DNA of 56,871 nucleotides from contig CAZMPN010000012.1 of NCBI GenBank assembly GCA_964568395.1, positions 1 to 56,871 of the forward strand, given 5' to 3'. The notes under the pieces are model-generated. The model searched no databases. It saw only the letters and a program-made list of their open reading frames with translations, and was not told where the DNA came from. The translations under genes and the position numbers were made by a program. Shown in pieces: positions 33,054 to 42,208 of the stretch (the first letter of the stretch is position 1; the number at the start of each line of letters is the position of its first letter). The DNA comes from UBA6016 sp964568395. Its GTDB lineage: Bacteria; Campylobacterota; Campylobacteria; Campylobacterales; UBA6016.

Positions 33054-34343
33054 ATGACGCATGACAAAAGCATAGCGGCTTACGAAGAGGCAAAAAAAGT
33101 TATTCCAGGCGGCGTAAATTCGCCCGTTAGGGCTTTCAAAAGCGTAGGCGGAACGCCTCCGTTTATCGCAAAAGGCGAAGGCGCCTATATGGTGGACATT
33201 GACGGCAATAGATATCTTGACTATATTCAAAGCTGGGGGCCGCTGATATTCGGTCACTGCGACAAAGAGATAGAGGAGGCTATCATTGCCGCCGTAAAAG
33301 GCGGCGTGAGCTACGGCGCGCCGACCGAGGCGGAGACGCTTCTTGCAAAAGAGATAATAAGCATATATGATCCGGTAGAGATGGTCAGATTCGTAAGCAG
33401 CGGCACCGAGGCGGTCATGAGCGCTATTCGTGTGGCCAGAGGCTATACGGGTAAAAACGGTATCGTAAAATTCAAAGGGTGCTACCACGGCCACTCCGAT
33501 AGTCTTTTGGTGCAAGCCGGAAGCGGCGCCGTTACTTTCGGCTCCCCTTCTAGCCCAGGTGTTCCGGCGGACGTTACGAAGCATACGCATCTAGCCGAAT
33601 ATAACGACCTAGAGAGCGCAAAAAGATGTTTTGAGGCGTCAAGCGACATAGCTTGCGTAATTATAGAGCCTGTAGCCGGAAATATGGGCTTTGTTCCGGC
33701 AACGGAGGAGTTTTTGAAAGGCTTAAGAGAGCTTTGCGACAAACACGGCGCGCTTCTTATTTTTGACGAAGTTATGAGCGGCTTTAGGGCTTCGCTAAAA
33801 GGTTCTCTTGGCTTTACTAGCGTGCGCCCGGATATGGCGACTTTCGGCAAGGTGATCGGCGCGGGTATGCCGTGCGCTGCGTTTGGCGGGAAAAAAGAGA
33901 TTATGGAGATTCTAAGTCCTCTCGGAGCCGTATATCAGGCGGGAACGCTTAGCGGAAATCCGGTTGCCATGGCGGCTGGCCTTGCGCAAATATCAAAGCT
34001 AAAAAAAGATGCCGGACTCTACGATAGGCTAGGCGCGTTGGCCCAAAGACTGACGGCGGGACTAAAAGAGATAGCCGCCTCCTATGATATGCCGCTTCAA
34101 ACTGGGTGCGCCGGAACCATGTTCGGATTTTTCTTTAACGACAAGCCGGTTTCTTCGTTTGCGGACGCCCTGACTAGCGATACCGCGTTTTTCGGCAAAT
34201 TTCACGGCGAGATGCTAAGCCGCGGTATATATCTTGCGCCTAGCCAGTTCGAAGCAGGGTTTATGTGCGCCGTAATGAACGATGAAACGGTCGATATGAC
34301 GCTTGAAGCCGCAAGAGACTCCTTTAAAGCCCTAAAAGGATAA
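33054..34343 (+). CDS. hemL: Glutamate-1-semialdehyde 2,1-aminomutase HemL
   Basis: PLP enzyme making 5-aminolevulinate for heme by the C5 pathway. The 429-residue protein has GGVNSPVRAF near the start, SSGTEAVMSAIRVARGYTG, the FDEVMSGFR cofactor motif and TFGKVIGAGMP with the PLP lysine. The ATG at 33054 is preferred; an in-frame TTG at 33048 lies only about 4 bases after the AAAGG ribosome site. The next gene begins 3 bases after the stop. Heme supply matters here because of the c-type cytochromes SoxA and the heme GGDEF/EAL protein. Confidence 0.95.
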   Translation: MTHDKSIAAYEEAKKVIPGGVNSPVRAFKSVGGTPPFIAKGEGAYMVDIDGNRYLDYIQSWGPLIFGHCDKEIEEAIIAAVKGGVSYGAPTEAETLLAKEIISIYDPVEMVRFVSSGTEAVMSAIRVARGYTGKNGIVKFKGCYHGHSDSLLVQAGSGAVTFGSPSSPGVPADVTKHTHLAEYNDLESAKRCFEASSDIACVIIEPVAGNMGFVPATEEFLKGLRELCDKHGALLIFDEVMSGFRASLKGSLGFTSVRPDMATFGKVIGAGMPCAAFGGKKEIMEILSPLGAVYQAGTLSGNPVAMAAGLAQISKLKKDAGLYDRLGALAQRLTAGLKEIAASYDMPLQTGCAGTMFGFFFNDKPVSSFADALTSDTAFFGKFHGEMLSRGIYLAPSQFEAGFMCAVMNDETVDMTLEAARDSFKALKG

Positions 34344-34346
34344 TAA

Positions 34347-34616
34347 GTGGAAAACAACGAACCAAAACACAAAAAGAAGATAGAAGGGCTGGACCAGCTA
34401 TCTCTGGGTATTTCGATAGGGGTCGCCATACTTATAGGCGTAGGTATAGGCTTTGGATTAAAAGCGCTATTCGGCCAGCCGTGGCTACTTTGGCTTGGCG
34501 TATTCTGGGGCGTGGGCGCCGCCGTGAACAACGTCTATAAAGCGTATAAAAAACAAAAAGCCGAACTTGACGAACTGGCAAAAGACCCTAGATACCAAAG
34601 AAGCGGCAAAGAGTGA
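34347..34616 (+). CDS. AtpZ/AtpI family small membrane protein
   Basis: An 89-residue protein with two membrane helices (about 18-40 and 46-66) joined by a short loop, starting at GTG 34347. The pattern LSLGISIGVAILIGVGIGFG and WLLWLGVFWGVGAAVNNVYK fits the AtpZ/AtpI family, which in other bacteria assists ATP synthase c-ring assembly or Mg/Ca transport. No atp genes are nearby; the hemL-AtpZ pairing is typical of Campylobacterota. Its role here is open. Confidence 0.8.
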   Translation: MENNEPKHKKKIEGLDQLSLGISIGVAILIGVGIGFGLKALFGQPWLLWLGVFWGVGAAVNNVYKAYKKQKAELDELAKDPRYQRSGKE

Positions 34617-35032
34617 TAATAGCAAAAATAACGGCGGTAATTTTTGCCCTATTTTTCGTGCTTAGCTTTGTGGTATGGGGGGTATCCGGAATATCGAACT
34701 TTTCCGCATCCTTCGTCGGTTTTTCTCTGGTGGCCCTGTCTTCCTTCATCGGATATAAGCGTCTGATTTTCGCTTCCAGACAAAGCGAACAGCCAAAAGA
34801 CGAGGAAGAAGACGATGAAGAGGAGGAGAAACCATCTAAAACGGCCGTACTGCTAAAAACCTACAAGGGGTGGCTGTTTCCGTTTAGACTTATCTCCTAT
34901 GCCATATTCGTACTTGTGTTTTTGTATTTTTCAAATAACGGACTACTCAATATAGGGGCCTTTTTGTCTGGTATAGCGGTGCTACCTCTGTCGACATTGG
35001 TTTTTATACTGTTTTTTAGGAGAGAGTTTTGA
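34613..35032 (+). CDS. Membrane protein in the hemL operon
   Basis: A 139-residue membrane protein beginning at GTG, overlapping the previous stop by 4 bases. Two helices lie at about 5-25 and 30-46, then a long acidic loop (about 58-75, DEEEDDEEEEK) and two more helices (about 88-108 and 112-132). It resembles the conserved protein of unknown function found after hemL in Campylobacter. Coupled also to the next gene. Confidence 0.65.
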   Translation: MIIAKITAVIFALFFVLSFVVWGVSGISNFSASFVGFSLVALSSFIGYKRLIFASRQSEQPKDEEEDDEEEEKPSKTAVLLKTYKGWLFPFRLISYAIFVLVFLYFSNNGLLNIGAFLSGIAVLPLSTLVFILFFRREF

Positions 35033-35256
35033 CGAAAGTACTCAAAAAAGAGCTTCTTATTTATGTCGGCATACTAGTGGCTTTATCGTTGTTTATGCAT
35101 CCTGAGCGCATAAGCATAGTAGAGAGTCCATATCAGCTTTTACACCCTTTTGCATGGAGCTTTGGCGTATATGTCATAGTCGCCGTGCTAAGAGCCCTCT
35201 TTGGAATGGTCAAAAAGTTTTTTAGGAACAAAAACAACGCTATTAACGAAAATTAA
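35029..35256 (+). CDS. Small membrane protein, last gene of the hemL operon
   Basis: A 75-residue protein starting at TTG that overlaps the upstream stop by 4 bases. Two membrane helices are present (about 8-22 and 40-58), with a Lys/Arg/Asn-rich tail. No family recognised. The chain of overlaps suggests that the four proteins from hemL onward are made in fixed ratio. Confidence 0.58.
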   Translation: MTKVLKKELLIYVGILVALSLFMHPERISIVESPYQLLHPFAWSFGVYVIVAVLRALFGMVKKFFRNKNNAINEN

Positions 35257-35314
35257 GCGCCAAAAAAATACTATACAAACAGGCGTGTAATATCTTTAGT
35301 TTAATAGGTGGGAA

Positions 35315-37336
35315 ATGGTAAAAAAAATTGCGCTTAGCGCTATGGCCGTCGTTGCCGTCGCTTCACAAGACGGTAACCGTACCAATGTGGACGACTTAAA
35401 AGACGATATAGCCACACTAACAAAGACCGCTACCGAGACAAGAAAAAATATTGCTTATTTGCCACATATTATGAGTGTCTTTGAAAACAGCGAGCTAAAA
35501 AGAGTAGGCGCCCAAAACCTGAAAGACGCGCTAGCGCTTGTGGCAGGCGTGGAGATGTCTGTCGATAGCATCGGTATGTATAATCCTGTTTTCAGGGGTT
35601 CGAATCCGTACGCATTCGGACAGAGCAAGTTGATTGTGGACGGAGTAGAGGTAAACGATCTGTATTTTGACGGCTATACGCCGTATCTTACGATGCCGAT
35701 AGAGCTAATAAAGAGGATAGAGGTCGTAAGGGGTCCCGGCGCTTTTATGACAGGTAGAAGCAGCTATGCCGGCTCCATCGTCGTAACCACCTATCAAGAG
35801 CAGACGGATAGACAGCGTTTTGACGGTCAGGTGTTCGCCGGAATCGGGGATTATTCCGAAAAAAGAGGCGGCGCGTCATACTCTTATAAAAAGGGCGACA
35901 TCTCTTTTTATGCCGATGCTTACGCCCTTAGAGACGAGAAGAAGCTAAAATACGGCAAGGATATTATAGATTACGGCGTATACGGTACCGCCAACATACC
36001 GTTGTCACAAAGCGGATATGCCCCTATGCAGACCGACACAAAGGCGTTGTCGCTATTTTTGTCGGATAAGGGCTTGTATCTAAAAGCCAGGGCGCTTAGT
36101 TATGAGCACGGCGCGGGCGGCGGTATCTCATATGCCTTTACGCATGAGGGCGACCAGTATAGCCTTCCTCGTTATACTATAGAAACGGGGTATAAGTATA
36201 AAATAGGCGCGACTACCGGAGAGATAAAAGGCGGAGTGCTGGAGGACCATTTCATTATCGAGGGCTTTACGGCGCCCGCCGGAATGGTGTTGTCCGGCGT
36301 CACTTATCCAAACGGACTATATGCCTATAGAAAAGCCAAGCTTAGAAGCTATTTCGTTGAGAATAGCTATAAAAGCCCGGTTTTTGGCGGAGATCTCAGT
36401 TATGGCATCAGGGGTAAATGGGATACGGTCGTGGATCAGCAGACGGTTACCACAAACAGGGCTACCGGTATAGGTCTAGTGGACTACTCTACGACTAGAC
36501 CTTTTTTTGATGAAAACGGTTTTATCTCTACCGTCAATGTATATATGGACTACGATTACGACATAGCCGACAACCTGACGGCGAATGTCGCGTTGTATGC
36601 CGAAAAAAGAAATAGACTGGCCGGCAGGGTTGAGCCAAGATTCTCGTTTATATATTCGTTAAGCCAGGAAGATAGGCTTAAGATCTTTGTCTCAAAAGCC
36701 CACAGGGATCCATCTTGGCAGGAGATGTACACGATAAACAACCAATCCAGGATTGGCAATCCGGATCTAAAGCCGGAAGTGGTGCACTCTTATGAGATGC
36801 AGTATCTTCATCAGTTTTCGTCATTTAATACGTTCGCATTCGACGTCTTCTATCTTAGAAACTTCGACCAGATCAATAAGCTAAACGGCAACGTCTATCA
36901 AAATAGCGGCAGAAGCAATATCAGGGGATGCGAGACCGAGTGGAAAGGGCAGCTAGATGAGTGGACGTTTTATCTGGCCCATACGTACCAATGGGGTGAA
37001 GACGGTAACGGCAAAAGACTCGCCAATACCGCAAACCATACCGTAAAAACGCATGCCATATACGCTTTCGATAGCTCCAGATGGGCATCCGCCGCATGGA
37101 GATATAGCGGAGAAAAAGCCAGAGAGGCCGGCGACGATAGGGATCCTATGCAGGCGTACCACATAGTCGATCTGTCTATAGGGCAAAAGATAAAAAAACT
37201 TAACGGCGAGATGCAGCTGTCCGCTAAAAATATCTTCAATAATACCGTTAAGTATCCTAGCGAGCCGAGGACGTATAGGGATGATTATCCGGCGAAAGGC
37301 AGAGCGTTTTATCTGACGTTTAGGAGTAGCTTTTGA
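35315..37336 (+). CDS. TonB-dependent outer membrane receptor
   Basis: A 673-residue receptor. The signal peptide is short (1-16, MVKKIALSAMAVVAVA). The plug domain (about 55-160) contains LKDALALVAGVEMS, VFRGSNPYAFGQSKLIVDG and RIEVVRGPGAFMTGRSS, all typical plug elements. The barrel follows and ends YLTFRSSF with C-terminal Phe; it contains the NPDLKPEVVHSYE motif of TonB receptors. No tonB, exbB or exbD is nearby. Its stop overlaps the YfiR-like gene by 4 bases. The ligand is not known; a siderophore, vitamin or signal compound is possible. Confidence 0.86.
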   Translation: MVKKIALSAMAVVAVASQDGNRTNVDDLKDDIATLTKTATETRKNIAYLPHIMSVFENSELKRVGAQNLKDALALVAGVEMSVDSIGMYNPVFRGSNPYAFGQSKLIVDGVEVNDLYFDGYTPYLTMPIELIKRIEVVRGPGAFMTGRSSYAGSIVVTTYQEQTDRQRFDGQVFAGIGDYSEKRGGASYSYKKGDISFYADAYALRDEKKLKYGKDIIDYGVYGTANIPLSQSGYAPMQTDTKALSLFLSDKGLYLKARALSYEHGAGGGISYAFTHEGDQYSLPRYTIETGYKYKIGATTGEIKGGVLEDHFIIEGFTAPAGMVLSGVTYPNGLYAYRKAKLRSYFVENSYKSPVFGGDLSYGIRGKWDTVVDQQTVTTNRATGIGLVDYSTTRPFFDENGFISTVNVYMDYDYDIADNLTANVALYAEKRNRLAGRVEPRFSFIYSLSQEDRLKIFVSKAHRDPSWQEMYTINNQSRIGNPDLKPEVVHSYEMQYLHQFSSFNTFAFDVFYLRNFDQINKLNGNVYQNSGRSNIRGCETEWKGQLDEWTFYLAHTYQWGEDGNGKRLANTANHTVKTHAIYAFDSSRWASAAWRYSGEKAREAGDDRDPMQAYHIVDLSIGQKIKKLNGEMQLSAKNIFNNTVKYPSEPRTYRDDYPAKGRAFYLTFRSSF

Positions 37337-37860
37337 TCAAAAAAGCGCTGCTCTTTGCCGCACTCGTTAGTTCGCTATGGGGGGATGTCTATAACGAGTT
37401 TCTGCTCGAGACCCAGCTGTCCCTGTTGCCCAAAATAGCGCTGCTGGAAAAAACGGTAGCTTCGTCAAAAGAGACTCTCGATATTTTGATAGTCTACTCC
37501 CAGGAGGACGAGGATACGGCAAAATACGCGGCATCTTTTTTGGAGAGAAAGTTCCAAAACAAGCTCGGCAGATATGCTATCAGGGTTTCGTTATCTACGT
37601 TTGATAAGTGCTGCCATACGCCAAAACCGTCTTTGATATATTGTCTAAACGGTAGGGACGCGCAGCTTATGAAGGTTTATAGCTATGCCAGAAACAACAA
37701 TATAATATCTGCCGTATATGACAGCGAAAACTTGAAAGAGGGGTTTTTGTTCTCGGTGGTTTTGGAGCGTTCCCCGGTTATTTTGATGAATAAAAAAACG
37801 CTAAAAGAGCGACAGTTTGAGTTTCCGCAGACGCTTTACACTATAGTTAGGCCTATATAG
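37333..37860 (+). CDS. YfiR-like (DUF4154) periplasmic protein
   Basis: A 175-residue protein beginning at TTG 37333, coupled by overlap to the receptor, with a signal peptide at 1-17 (ending LWG). The remainder fits the YfiR/DUF4154 plan: LDILIVYSQEDEDTAKYAASF, a strand-helix repeat, SLIYCLNGRDAQLMKVYSYARNNNII and FSVVLERSPVILMNKKTLKE near the end. Such proteins bind periplasmic ligands and inhibit partner membrane enzymes. Here the partner would be the kinase encoded next (overlap of 1 base). Two cysteines in DKCCHTPKP are unusual. Assignment to the family is moderately sure. Confidence 0.6.
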   Translation: MIKKALLFAALVSSLWGDVYNEFLLETQLSLLPKIALLEKTVASSKETLDILIVYSQEDEDTAKYAASFLERKFQNKLGRYAIRVSLSTFDKCCHTPKPSLIYCLNGRDAQLMKVYSYARNNNIISAVYDSENLKEGFLFSVVLERSPVILMNKKTLKERQFEFPQTLYTIVRPI

Positions 37861-39362
37861 TGTTGCTCTTCCCTAAAACCATAGCTTTCAGAATTTCGAT
37901 CGTCTTTGCTTTTTCTGTTATAGCGCTAATGCTCTATCTTTTTATCGCATTCAGGGAGAATGTCGAAGAGACTCTTTTGGCTAGCGAAAGCGAAAAGGCG
38001 CTCCAAACCGTCAATGCGATTTCTCCGCTGGTTGAGCTGTATCTATATCTAAATCAGGAAGATATTGCGAAAAAAAGCCTTGAGACGCTCTCTCTAAATT
38101 CAAACATAGAGGCCATAGGGCTATACGAAATACAAAGCGGCAAGGCTATATATGAGTTTTTCAGACGAAATGACGCCGATGTCGCCGCAAAACCGTTTAT
38201 AATCAAAAAAGAACTAAAAGACGGCATTAGCGGAAAACCGGCTTGGATCTTAAAGGTTAGCTACTCGTCAGTATTTTTGGCCAAACTGACGAAATCCGCG
38301 CAACTGCTGTTCAACAATATCCTACTTATGGTCGGCATAGTGTTCGTTTTTATGCTCTCTGTTCTTTTATATCTTCTCTCGCCGCTTAAAAATCTGGCCG
38401 GCTCCATAAAAAACTATAAGCCTGGACATCCGTTCGAACTTCCAAAAACTGGACAATCCATGGAGGTGGATACGGTTATAGGCGCGCTTTTAGATATGGA
38501 AAAAAAGATATCCGGCTATGAGAGCGAGCTTAAGTATATTAATGAAAACCTAGAGAATAAAGTAGCCGAAAAGACGAGGGAGCTCAAAAATCTAAATAAT
38601 GAACTAGAAGAGCGCGTCAAAGAGCAAACCAAGCATATTTTGGAGAGCGAGAGGATATTGGTTCAGCAATCAAAGCTTGCCGCAATGGGCGAAATGATAG
38701 GCGCCATAGCCCATCAATGGAGGCAGCCGCTAAATGCGCTTGGAATCATAGTCCAAGACGTAAGGATGGCGCATAAATACGCCGATATCTCTGACGAGTA
38801 CATAGACGAATTCGAGAAAAGCGCGATGTTGCAAATAACGTTTATGTCCAAAACGATAGACGATTTTAGGAACTTTTTTAAGCCAGATAAAGACAAAGAG
38901 CTATTTAGCGCTCACAAAATCATAGAGAGTTCTATAAACATCGTAAATGCGCAGTTTAAGGCGTACAATATAGAGTTTCGGGTTAGCGGCGACGATTTCG
39001 AGTGTTACGGTTATCCTGGCGAGTTTTCGCAGGTGATTTTAAACATCATATCAAACGCAAGAGACGCGATACTGGAAAAAAGAGAGATTAAAAAAATACC
39101 GAAGCAGCTAGGTATAGTCTATATCAAAACCTTTACGGACGGCGCCGCCGGCGTAATAGAGATAGAGGATAACGGACTAGGCATCCCGGACGACATAATG
39201 GATAAGATTTTTGAGCCTTATTTTACCACAAAAGAGCAGGGTAAGGGCACCGGAGTAGGGCTATATATGTCAAAACTAATAGTCGAAAACCATATAGGCG
39301 GGGAGCTTCTTGTTTCAAACGGCAAGGACGGAGCGAAATTTACGATCCGCCTTGATATATAA
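37860..39362 (+). CDS. Membrane sensor histidine kinase (HQWRQPLN type), partner of the YfiR-like protein
   Basis: A 500-residue kinase starting at GTG, whose G is the last base of the upstream TAG. Membrane helices at about 11-31 and 149-173 bound a periplasmic domain (about 32-148). A long coiled coil (about 210-265) leads to GAIAHQWRQPLN with H285. The ATPase domain shows ILNIISNARDAILEK, EDNGLGIPDD and YFTTKEQGKGTGVGLYMSK. No response regulator is adjacent. With the TonB receptor and YfiR-like protein it forms a coupled three-gene unit. The catalytic half resembles that of the kinase at 11060-12082. Confidence 0.88.
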   Translation: MLLFPKTIAFRISIVFAFSVIALMLYLFIAFRENVEETLLASESEKALQTVNAISPLVELYLYLNQEDIAKKSLETLSLNSNIEAIGLYEIQSGKAIYEFFRRNDADVAAKPFIIKKELKDGISGKPAWILKVSYSSVFLAKLTKSAQLLFNNILLMVGIVFVFMLSVLLYLLSPLKNLAGSIKNYKPGHPFELPKTGQSMEVDTVIGALLDMEKKISGYESELKYINENLENKVAEKTRELKNLNNELEERVKEQTKHILESERILVQQSKLAAMGEMIGAIAHQWRQPLNALGIIVQDVRMAHKYADISDEYIDEFEKSAMLQITFMSKTIDDFRNFFKPDKDKELFSAHKIIESSINIVNAQFKAYNIEFRVSGDDFECYGYPGEFSQVILNIISNARDAILEKREIKKIPKQLGIVYIKTFTDGAAGVIEIEDNGLGIPDDIMDKIFEPYFTTKEQGKGTGVGLYMSKLIVENHIGGELLVSNGKDGAKFTIRLDI

Positions 39363-39364
39363 AG

Positions 39365-41227
39365 TTAGTTTTCTATGTAACTTTTTAGCGCTCTACCCAC
39401 TTTTGGGTGTTTGAGCTTTTTGATTGCGCTCGACTCTATCTGCCTGACCCTCTCCCTAGTCACGCTAAGCTCTTTGCCTATCTCTTCGAGGGTTCTATCC
39501 GACTCGTCGTCAAGTAGACCGAATCTCATCTTGATAACCGCTCTCTCCCTATCCGAAAGCTGTTCTAGCACGTTGTCTATCTGCTCTTTTAGATCTTGCT
39601 TCATGACGCTGTCCATCGGGCTAACGGAGTTTCTATCCTCTACGAAGTCGCCGAATTTCCCGTCGTCCTCGTTTCCTATGGGGGCTTCAAGGGATATAGG
39701 TTCTTTTGTTATCTTGATGATGTTCTTGACTTTTTCGACGGAGAGCTGCACCTCTTCGGCTATCGCCTCCACATCCGGCTCTTGCCCTGTTTCTTGGATC
39801 TGCTTTCTGATGACTTTGTTGATTCTATTGATGGACTCTATCATATGGATAGGTATACGAATAGTTCTTGCTTGGTCTGCGATAGAGCGGCTGATTGCCT
39901 GTCTTATCCACCACGTAGCGTACGTAGAGAACTTGTATCCCTTTTTATACTCAAACTTGTCAACCGCTTTCATTAGACCTATATTGCCCTCTTGAATAAG
40001 GTCCAAAAACGGCAATCCTCTGTTTGTATATCTTTTTGCGATGGATACGACGAGTCTTAGGTTGGATTTTGCCATTCTGGTTTTTGCTTCATCGGAGATT
40101 CTTTTACCTCTTTTGATTTGCTCCAAAACCTCTTTTAGCTCTTCCGGCTGCATATTGAAGCTATCTTTTCCGGCTTCAAAGTTTTCGAATAGCTTTTTTA
40201 TCTCCATATACGTACTAACCATCGTCTGTTCAGGTACGCTTGCGGCTATCTCTTCTTTCGACATGTTTACGATATTGTCGAGTATTTTTTTGTGCTTCTC
40301 TTTTAGCTGGTCGTTAAACAGAGGTAGCCTATATTCTAGTTTTTTTAGCTCTTTATCGAAGTCTCCTTCGCTTTTTAAGCTTGTCTCCATTGCGCGCACT
40401 AGTTCGCTGATTAGCTTTGAGGTAGGCCCGAGTTCCAAGAGCGCCTCTTTTACCATTCTTTTTTTGAACGTGTTAATAAGGATGTTTAGTAGGTTTTCAG
40501 GCTCCATAGGATCGCCGGAGATCTCAAATTTGTTTGTTTTTTCCCACTCTTTTTTGGCTTTTTCAAGGCTTTTGAACGCGTCAAGTACTTTTTCAACCCT
40601 TTTTTGGTCTTTTTTGGAGATGGCTTTATTTTCTTCCGCCTCTTCTCCTTCTATTTCGCCTTCGTCTTCGTACTCAGCTTCCTCTTCCTCTTCCTCGTCT
40701 TCCTCGCCGAAGCTTTTGAATAGCTCTTTGACCCTTCTCTCTCTATTGATAAGAGCGTCTTTGTAGTTTAGAATGAATTGGATTAGATAGCCGACGGAAC
40801 AGATAGAGTCAAGGATCATATCCTCGCCCTGTTCGATTTTGATAGAGAGCTCTACCTCCTCCTCTTTTGTAAGAAGCGGAATCTGTCCCATTTCTCTAAG
40901 GTACATTCTTACCGGACTATCGGATCTGGACCACTCGAGAAGCTCTTTATCTTTCGTAAAATCCATCATATCCGGCTGCATTTCGCTTTTCATCTGCAAA
41001 AATGCTTCTTTGTTTCTCTCCGCATCGGCAAGGTTCATTAACTTTGCGGCTTCAGCGGACGAGCGTAGCGAAATCTTATTCTTTTTTGCCATATCGGCTA
41101 TTTTTTTTGCTACCGCCGCCGTCGGCAGTTTGTCTAGCGCTTCGACTATTTTTTCGTATGTTACCGTTTCGTTTTTATTCTCTTTGAAAAGATCTTCTAG
41201 TTGATTTGCTGTAGATTTTGCAGACAC
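39365..41227 (-). CDS. rpoD: Principal sigma factor RpoD (sigma-70)
   Basis: The vegetative sigma factor. The 620-residue protein has region 1.2 (DSPVRMYLREMGQIPLL), an acidic insert (about 190-225), region 2 with RKRISDEAK-like and RFSTYATWWIRQAISR, and region 4.2 with TRERVRQIESSAIKKLKHP. Translation starts at GTG (41225-41227) after GAGGGAAG. It is convergent with the histidine kinase with only 2 bases between the stops. The mid-protein segments are normal for Campylobacterota. Confidence 0.95.
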   Translation of the reverse strand: MSAKSTANQLEDLFKENKNETVTYEKIVEALDKLPTAAVAKKIADMAKKNKISLRSSAEAAKLMNLADAERNKEAFLQMKSEMQPDMMDFTKDKELLEWSRSDSPVRMYLREMGQIPLLTKEEEVELSIKIEQGEDMILDSICSVGYLIQFILNYKDALINRERRVKELFKSFGEEDEEEEEEAEYEDEGEIEGEEAEENKAISKKDQKRVEKVLDAFKSLEKAKKEWEKTNKFEISGDPMEPENLLNILINTFKKRMVKEALLELGPTSKLISELVRAMETSLKSEGDFDKELKKLEYRLPLFNDQLKEKHKKILDNIVNMSKEEIAASVPEQTMVSTYMEIKKLFENFEAGKDSFNMQPEELKEVLEQIKRGKRISDEAKTRMAKSNLRLVVSIAKRYTNRGLPFLDLIQEGNIGLMKAVDKFEYKKGYKFSTYATWWIRQAISRSIADQARTIRIPIHMIESINRINKVIRKQIQETGQEPDVEAIAEEVQLSVEKVKNIIKITKEPISLEAPIGNEDDGKFGDFVEDRNSVSPMDSVMKQDLKEQIDNVLEQLSDRERAVIKMRFGLLDDESDRTLEEIGKELSVTRERVRQIESSAIKKLKHPKVGRALKSYIEN

Positions 41228-41294
41228 TTTGACTTCCCTCTAGCGAGTGATTTTGTTGGAGATTTTATATCTATTTTATTTATAGCGAAGGGCG

Positions 41295-41300
41295 ATTATA
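41295..41300 (-). promoter_or_regulatory. Candidate -10 element of rpoD
   Basis: On the minus strand TATAAT is found about 68 bases upstream of the rpoD start codon, in an AT-rich gap shared with the divergent flagellar genes. A second near match TATAAA is closer to the gene. Neither has a clear -35. Confidence 0.35.
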
Positions 41301-41335
41301 TACAAAAAAAGTTTAATTTTTTATATGTTGTTTTT

Positions 41336-41349
41336 GGAATGGCTTTTGC
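41336..41349 (+). promoter_or_regulatory. Sigma-54 promoter of flgF-like/flgG
   Basis: TTGGAATGGCTTTTGCTC has GG at 41336-41337 and GC at 41348-41349, exactly 10 bases apart, with the same GGAA...TTGCT form as the flgB promoter. It lies 32 bases before the first start codon. It is the second RpoN-type flagellar promoter in the window. Confidence 0.8.
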
Positions 41350-41380
41350 TCTCATCCCTCTAAAAAACTAAAGAGGCTAT

Positions 41381-42199
41381 ATGCAAAACGGGTTTTACGA
41401 TGCCGCCGGGGGAATGGTAACACAGTTTAACAGGCTAAACGTAGTTACAAACAACCTTGCAAACCTAAATACGAACGGCTTCAAAAGAGACGACGTAGTA
41501 ATAGGCGACTTTAAGAGGCTCTTTCAGGAGATGAGAGACGAGCTCCCTATCAATAACCATACAAAGCCCGCCGCCAAATTTCTAAACAGGGCGCTAAACA
41601 ACGTGCCGCATATAGTGGAAGAGTATACGAACTTCGACCTCGGCTCTATGGCGAAGACCGGCAATGCGCTTGATTTCGCCCTAAAGCAGGGGGATCTCTT
41701 CTTTGCGGTTGAGACTCCAAGCGGCGTTAGATACACAAGGGATGGTTCGTTTACCGTAGATGCGCAAGGCAGACTCGCGACGAAGGAAGGGTATCCGGTC
41801 TTGCCTTCAAACTACTTTGAGGCAAAAAACTATATCAACGTGCCGCAAGGCGCCGAAATAATAGCCGACAATGACGGCGGCATACACTTTAAGATTGCGG
41901 GACAGGCCCTAAACCAAGAGGCTGACGCGCAGTTTTTGATTACGAAGTTCGAAAACCTGAAAACGCTGAAAAAAGAGGGACAAAACCTCTACTCAAATGC
42001 GGAACAAGGTTTGCTTTCTACGGATACGAATGCGTTGATGCAAGGGTATGTAGAAAAAAGCAACATAAACGCAGTGCTTGAAATGACCTCCCTTATAGAG
42101 ACGAACAGGCTTGTGGGGATGTACCAAAAGGTCATGGACGCGCAGATGAACGATTTGAATATGGATGCTATAAACAAACTCGGAAACGTAAGAGGCTAA
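41381..42199 (+). CDS. flgF: Flagellar rod/hook-family protein (FlgF/FlgG2 type)
   Basis: A 272-residue rod protein. The N-terminus has the rod motif NLANLNTNGFKRDD and the C-terminus the usual NAVLEMTSLIETNRLVGMYQ. Sequence divergence from FlgG in the first half, and position upstream of flgG, match the gene called flgG2 or flgF in Campylobacter. It forms the proximal rod with FlgB and FlgC. flgG follows after 9 bases. Confidence 0.85.
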   Translation: MQNGFYDAAGGMVTQFNRLNVVTNNLANLNTNGFKRDDVVIGDFKRLFQEMRDELPINNHTKPAAKFLNRALNNVPHIVEEYTNFDLGSMAKTGNALDFALKQGDLFFAVETPSGVRYTRDGSFTVDAQGRLATKEGYPVLPSNYFEAKNYINVPQGAEIIADNDGGIHFKIAGQALNQEADAQFLITKFENLKTLKKEGQNLYSNAEQGLLSTDTNALMQGYVEKSNINAVLEMTSLIETNRLVGMYQKVMDAQMNDLNMDAINKLGNVRG

Positions 42200-42208
42200 G
42201 GATAAAAC

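Noticed and set aside
32991..33590. 200-codon extension of gatC
   Set aside because: Reads antisense through hemL; the 95-residue form is a normal GatC.
40041..40766. 241-residue forward open frame inside rpoD
   Set aside because: Antisense to rpoD; Ser-rich runs reflect the complement of its Lys/Glu codons.
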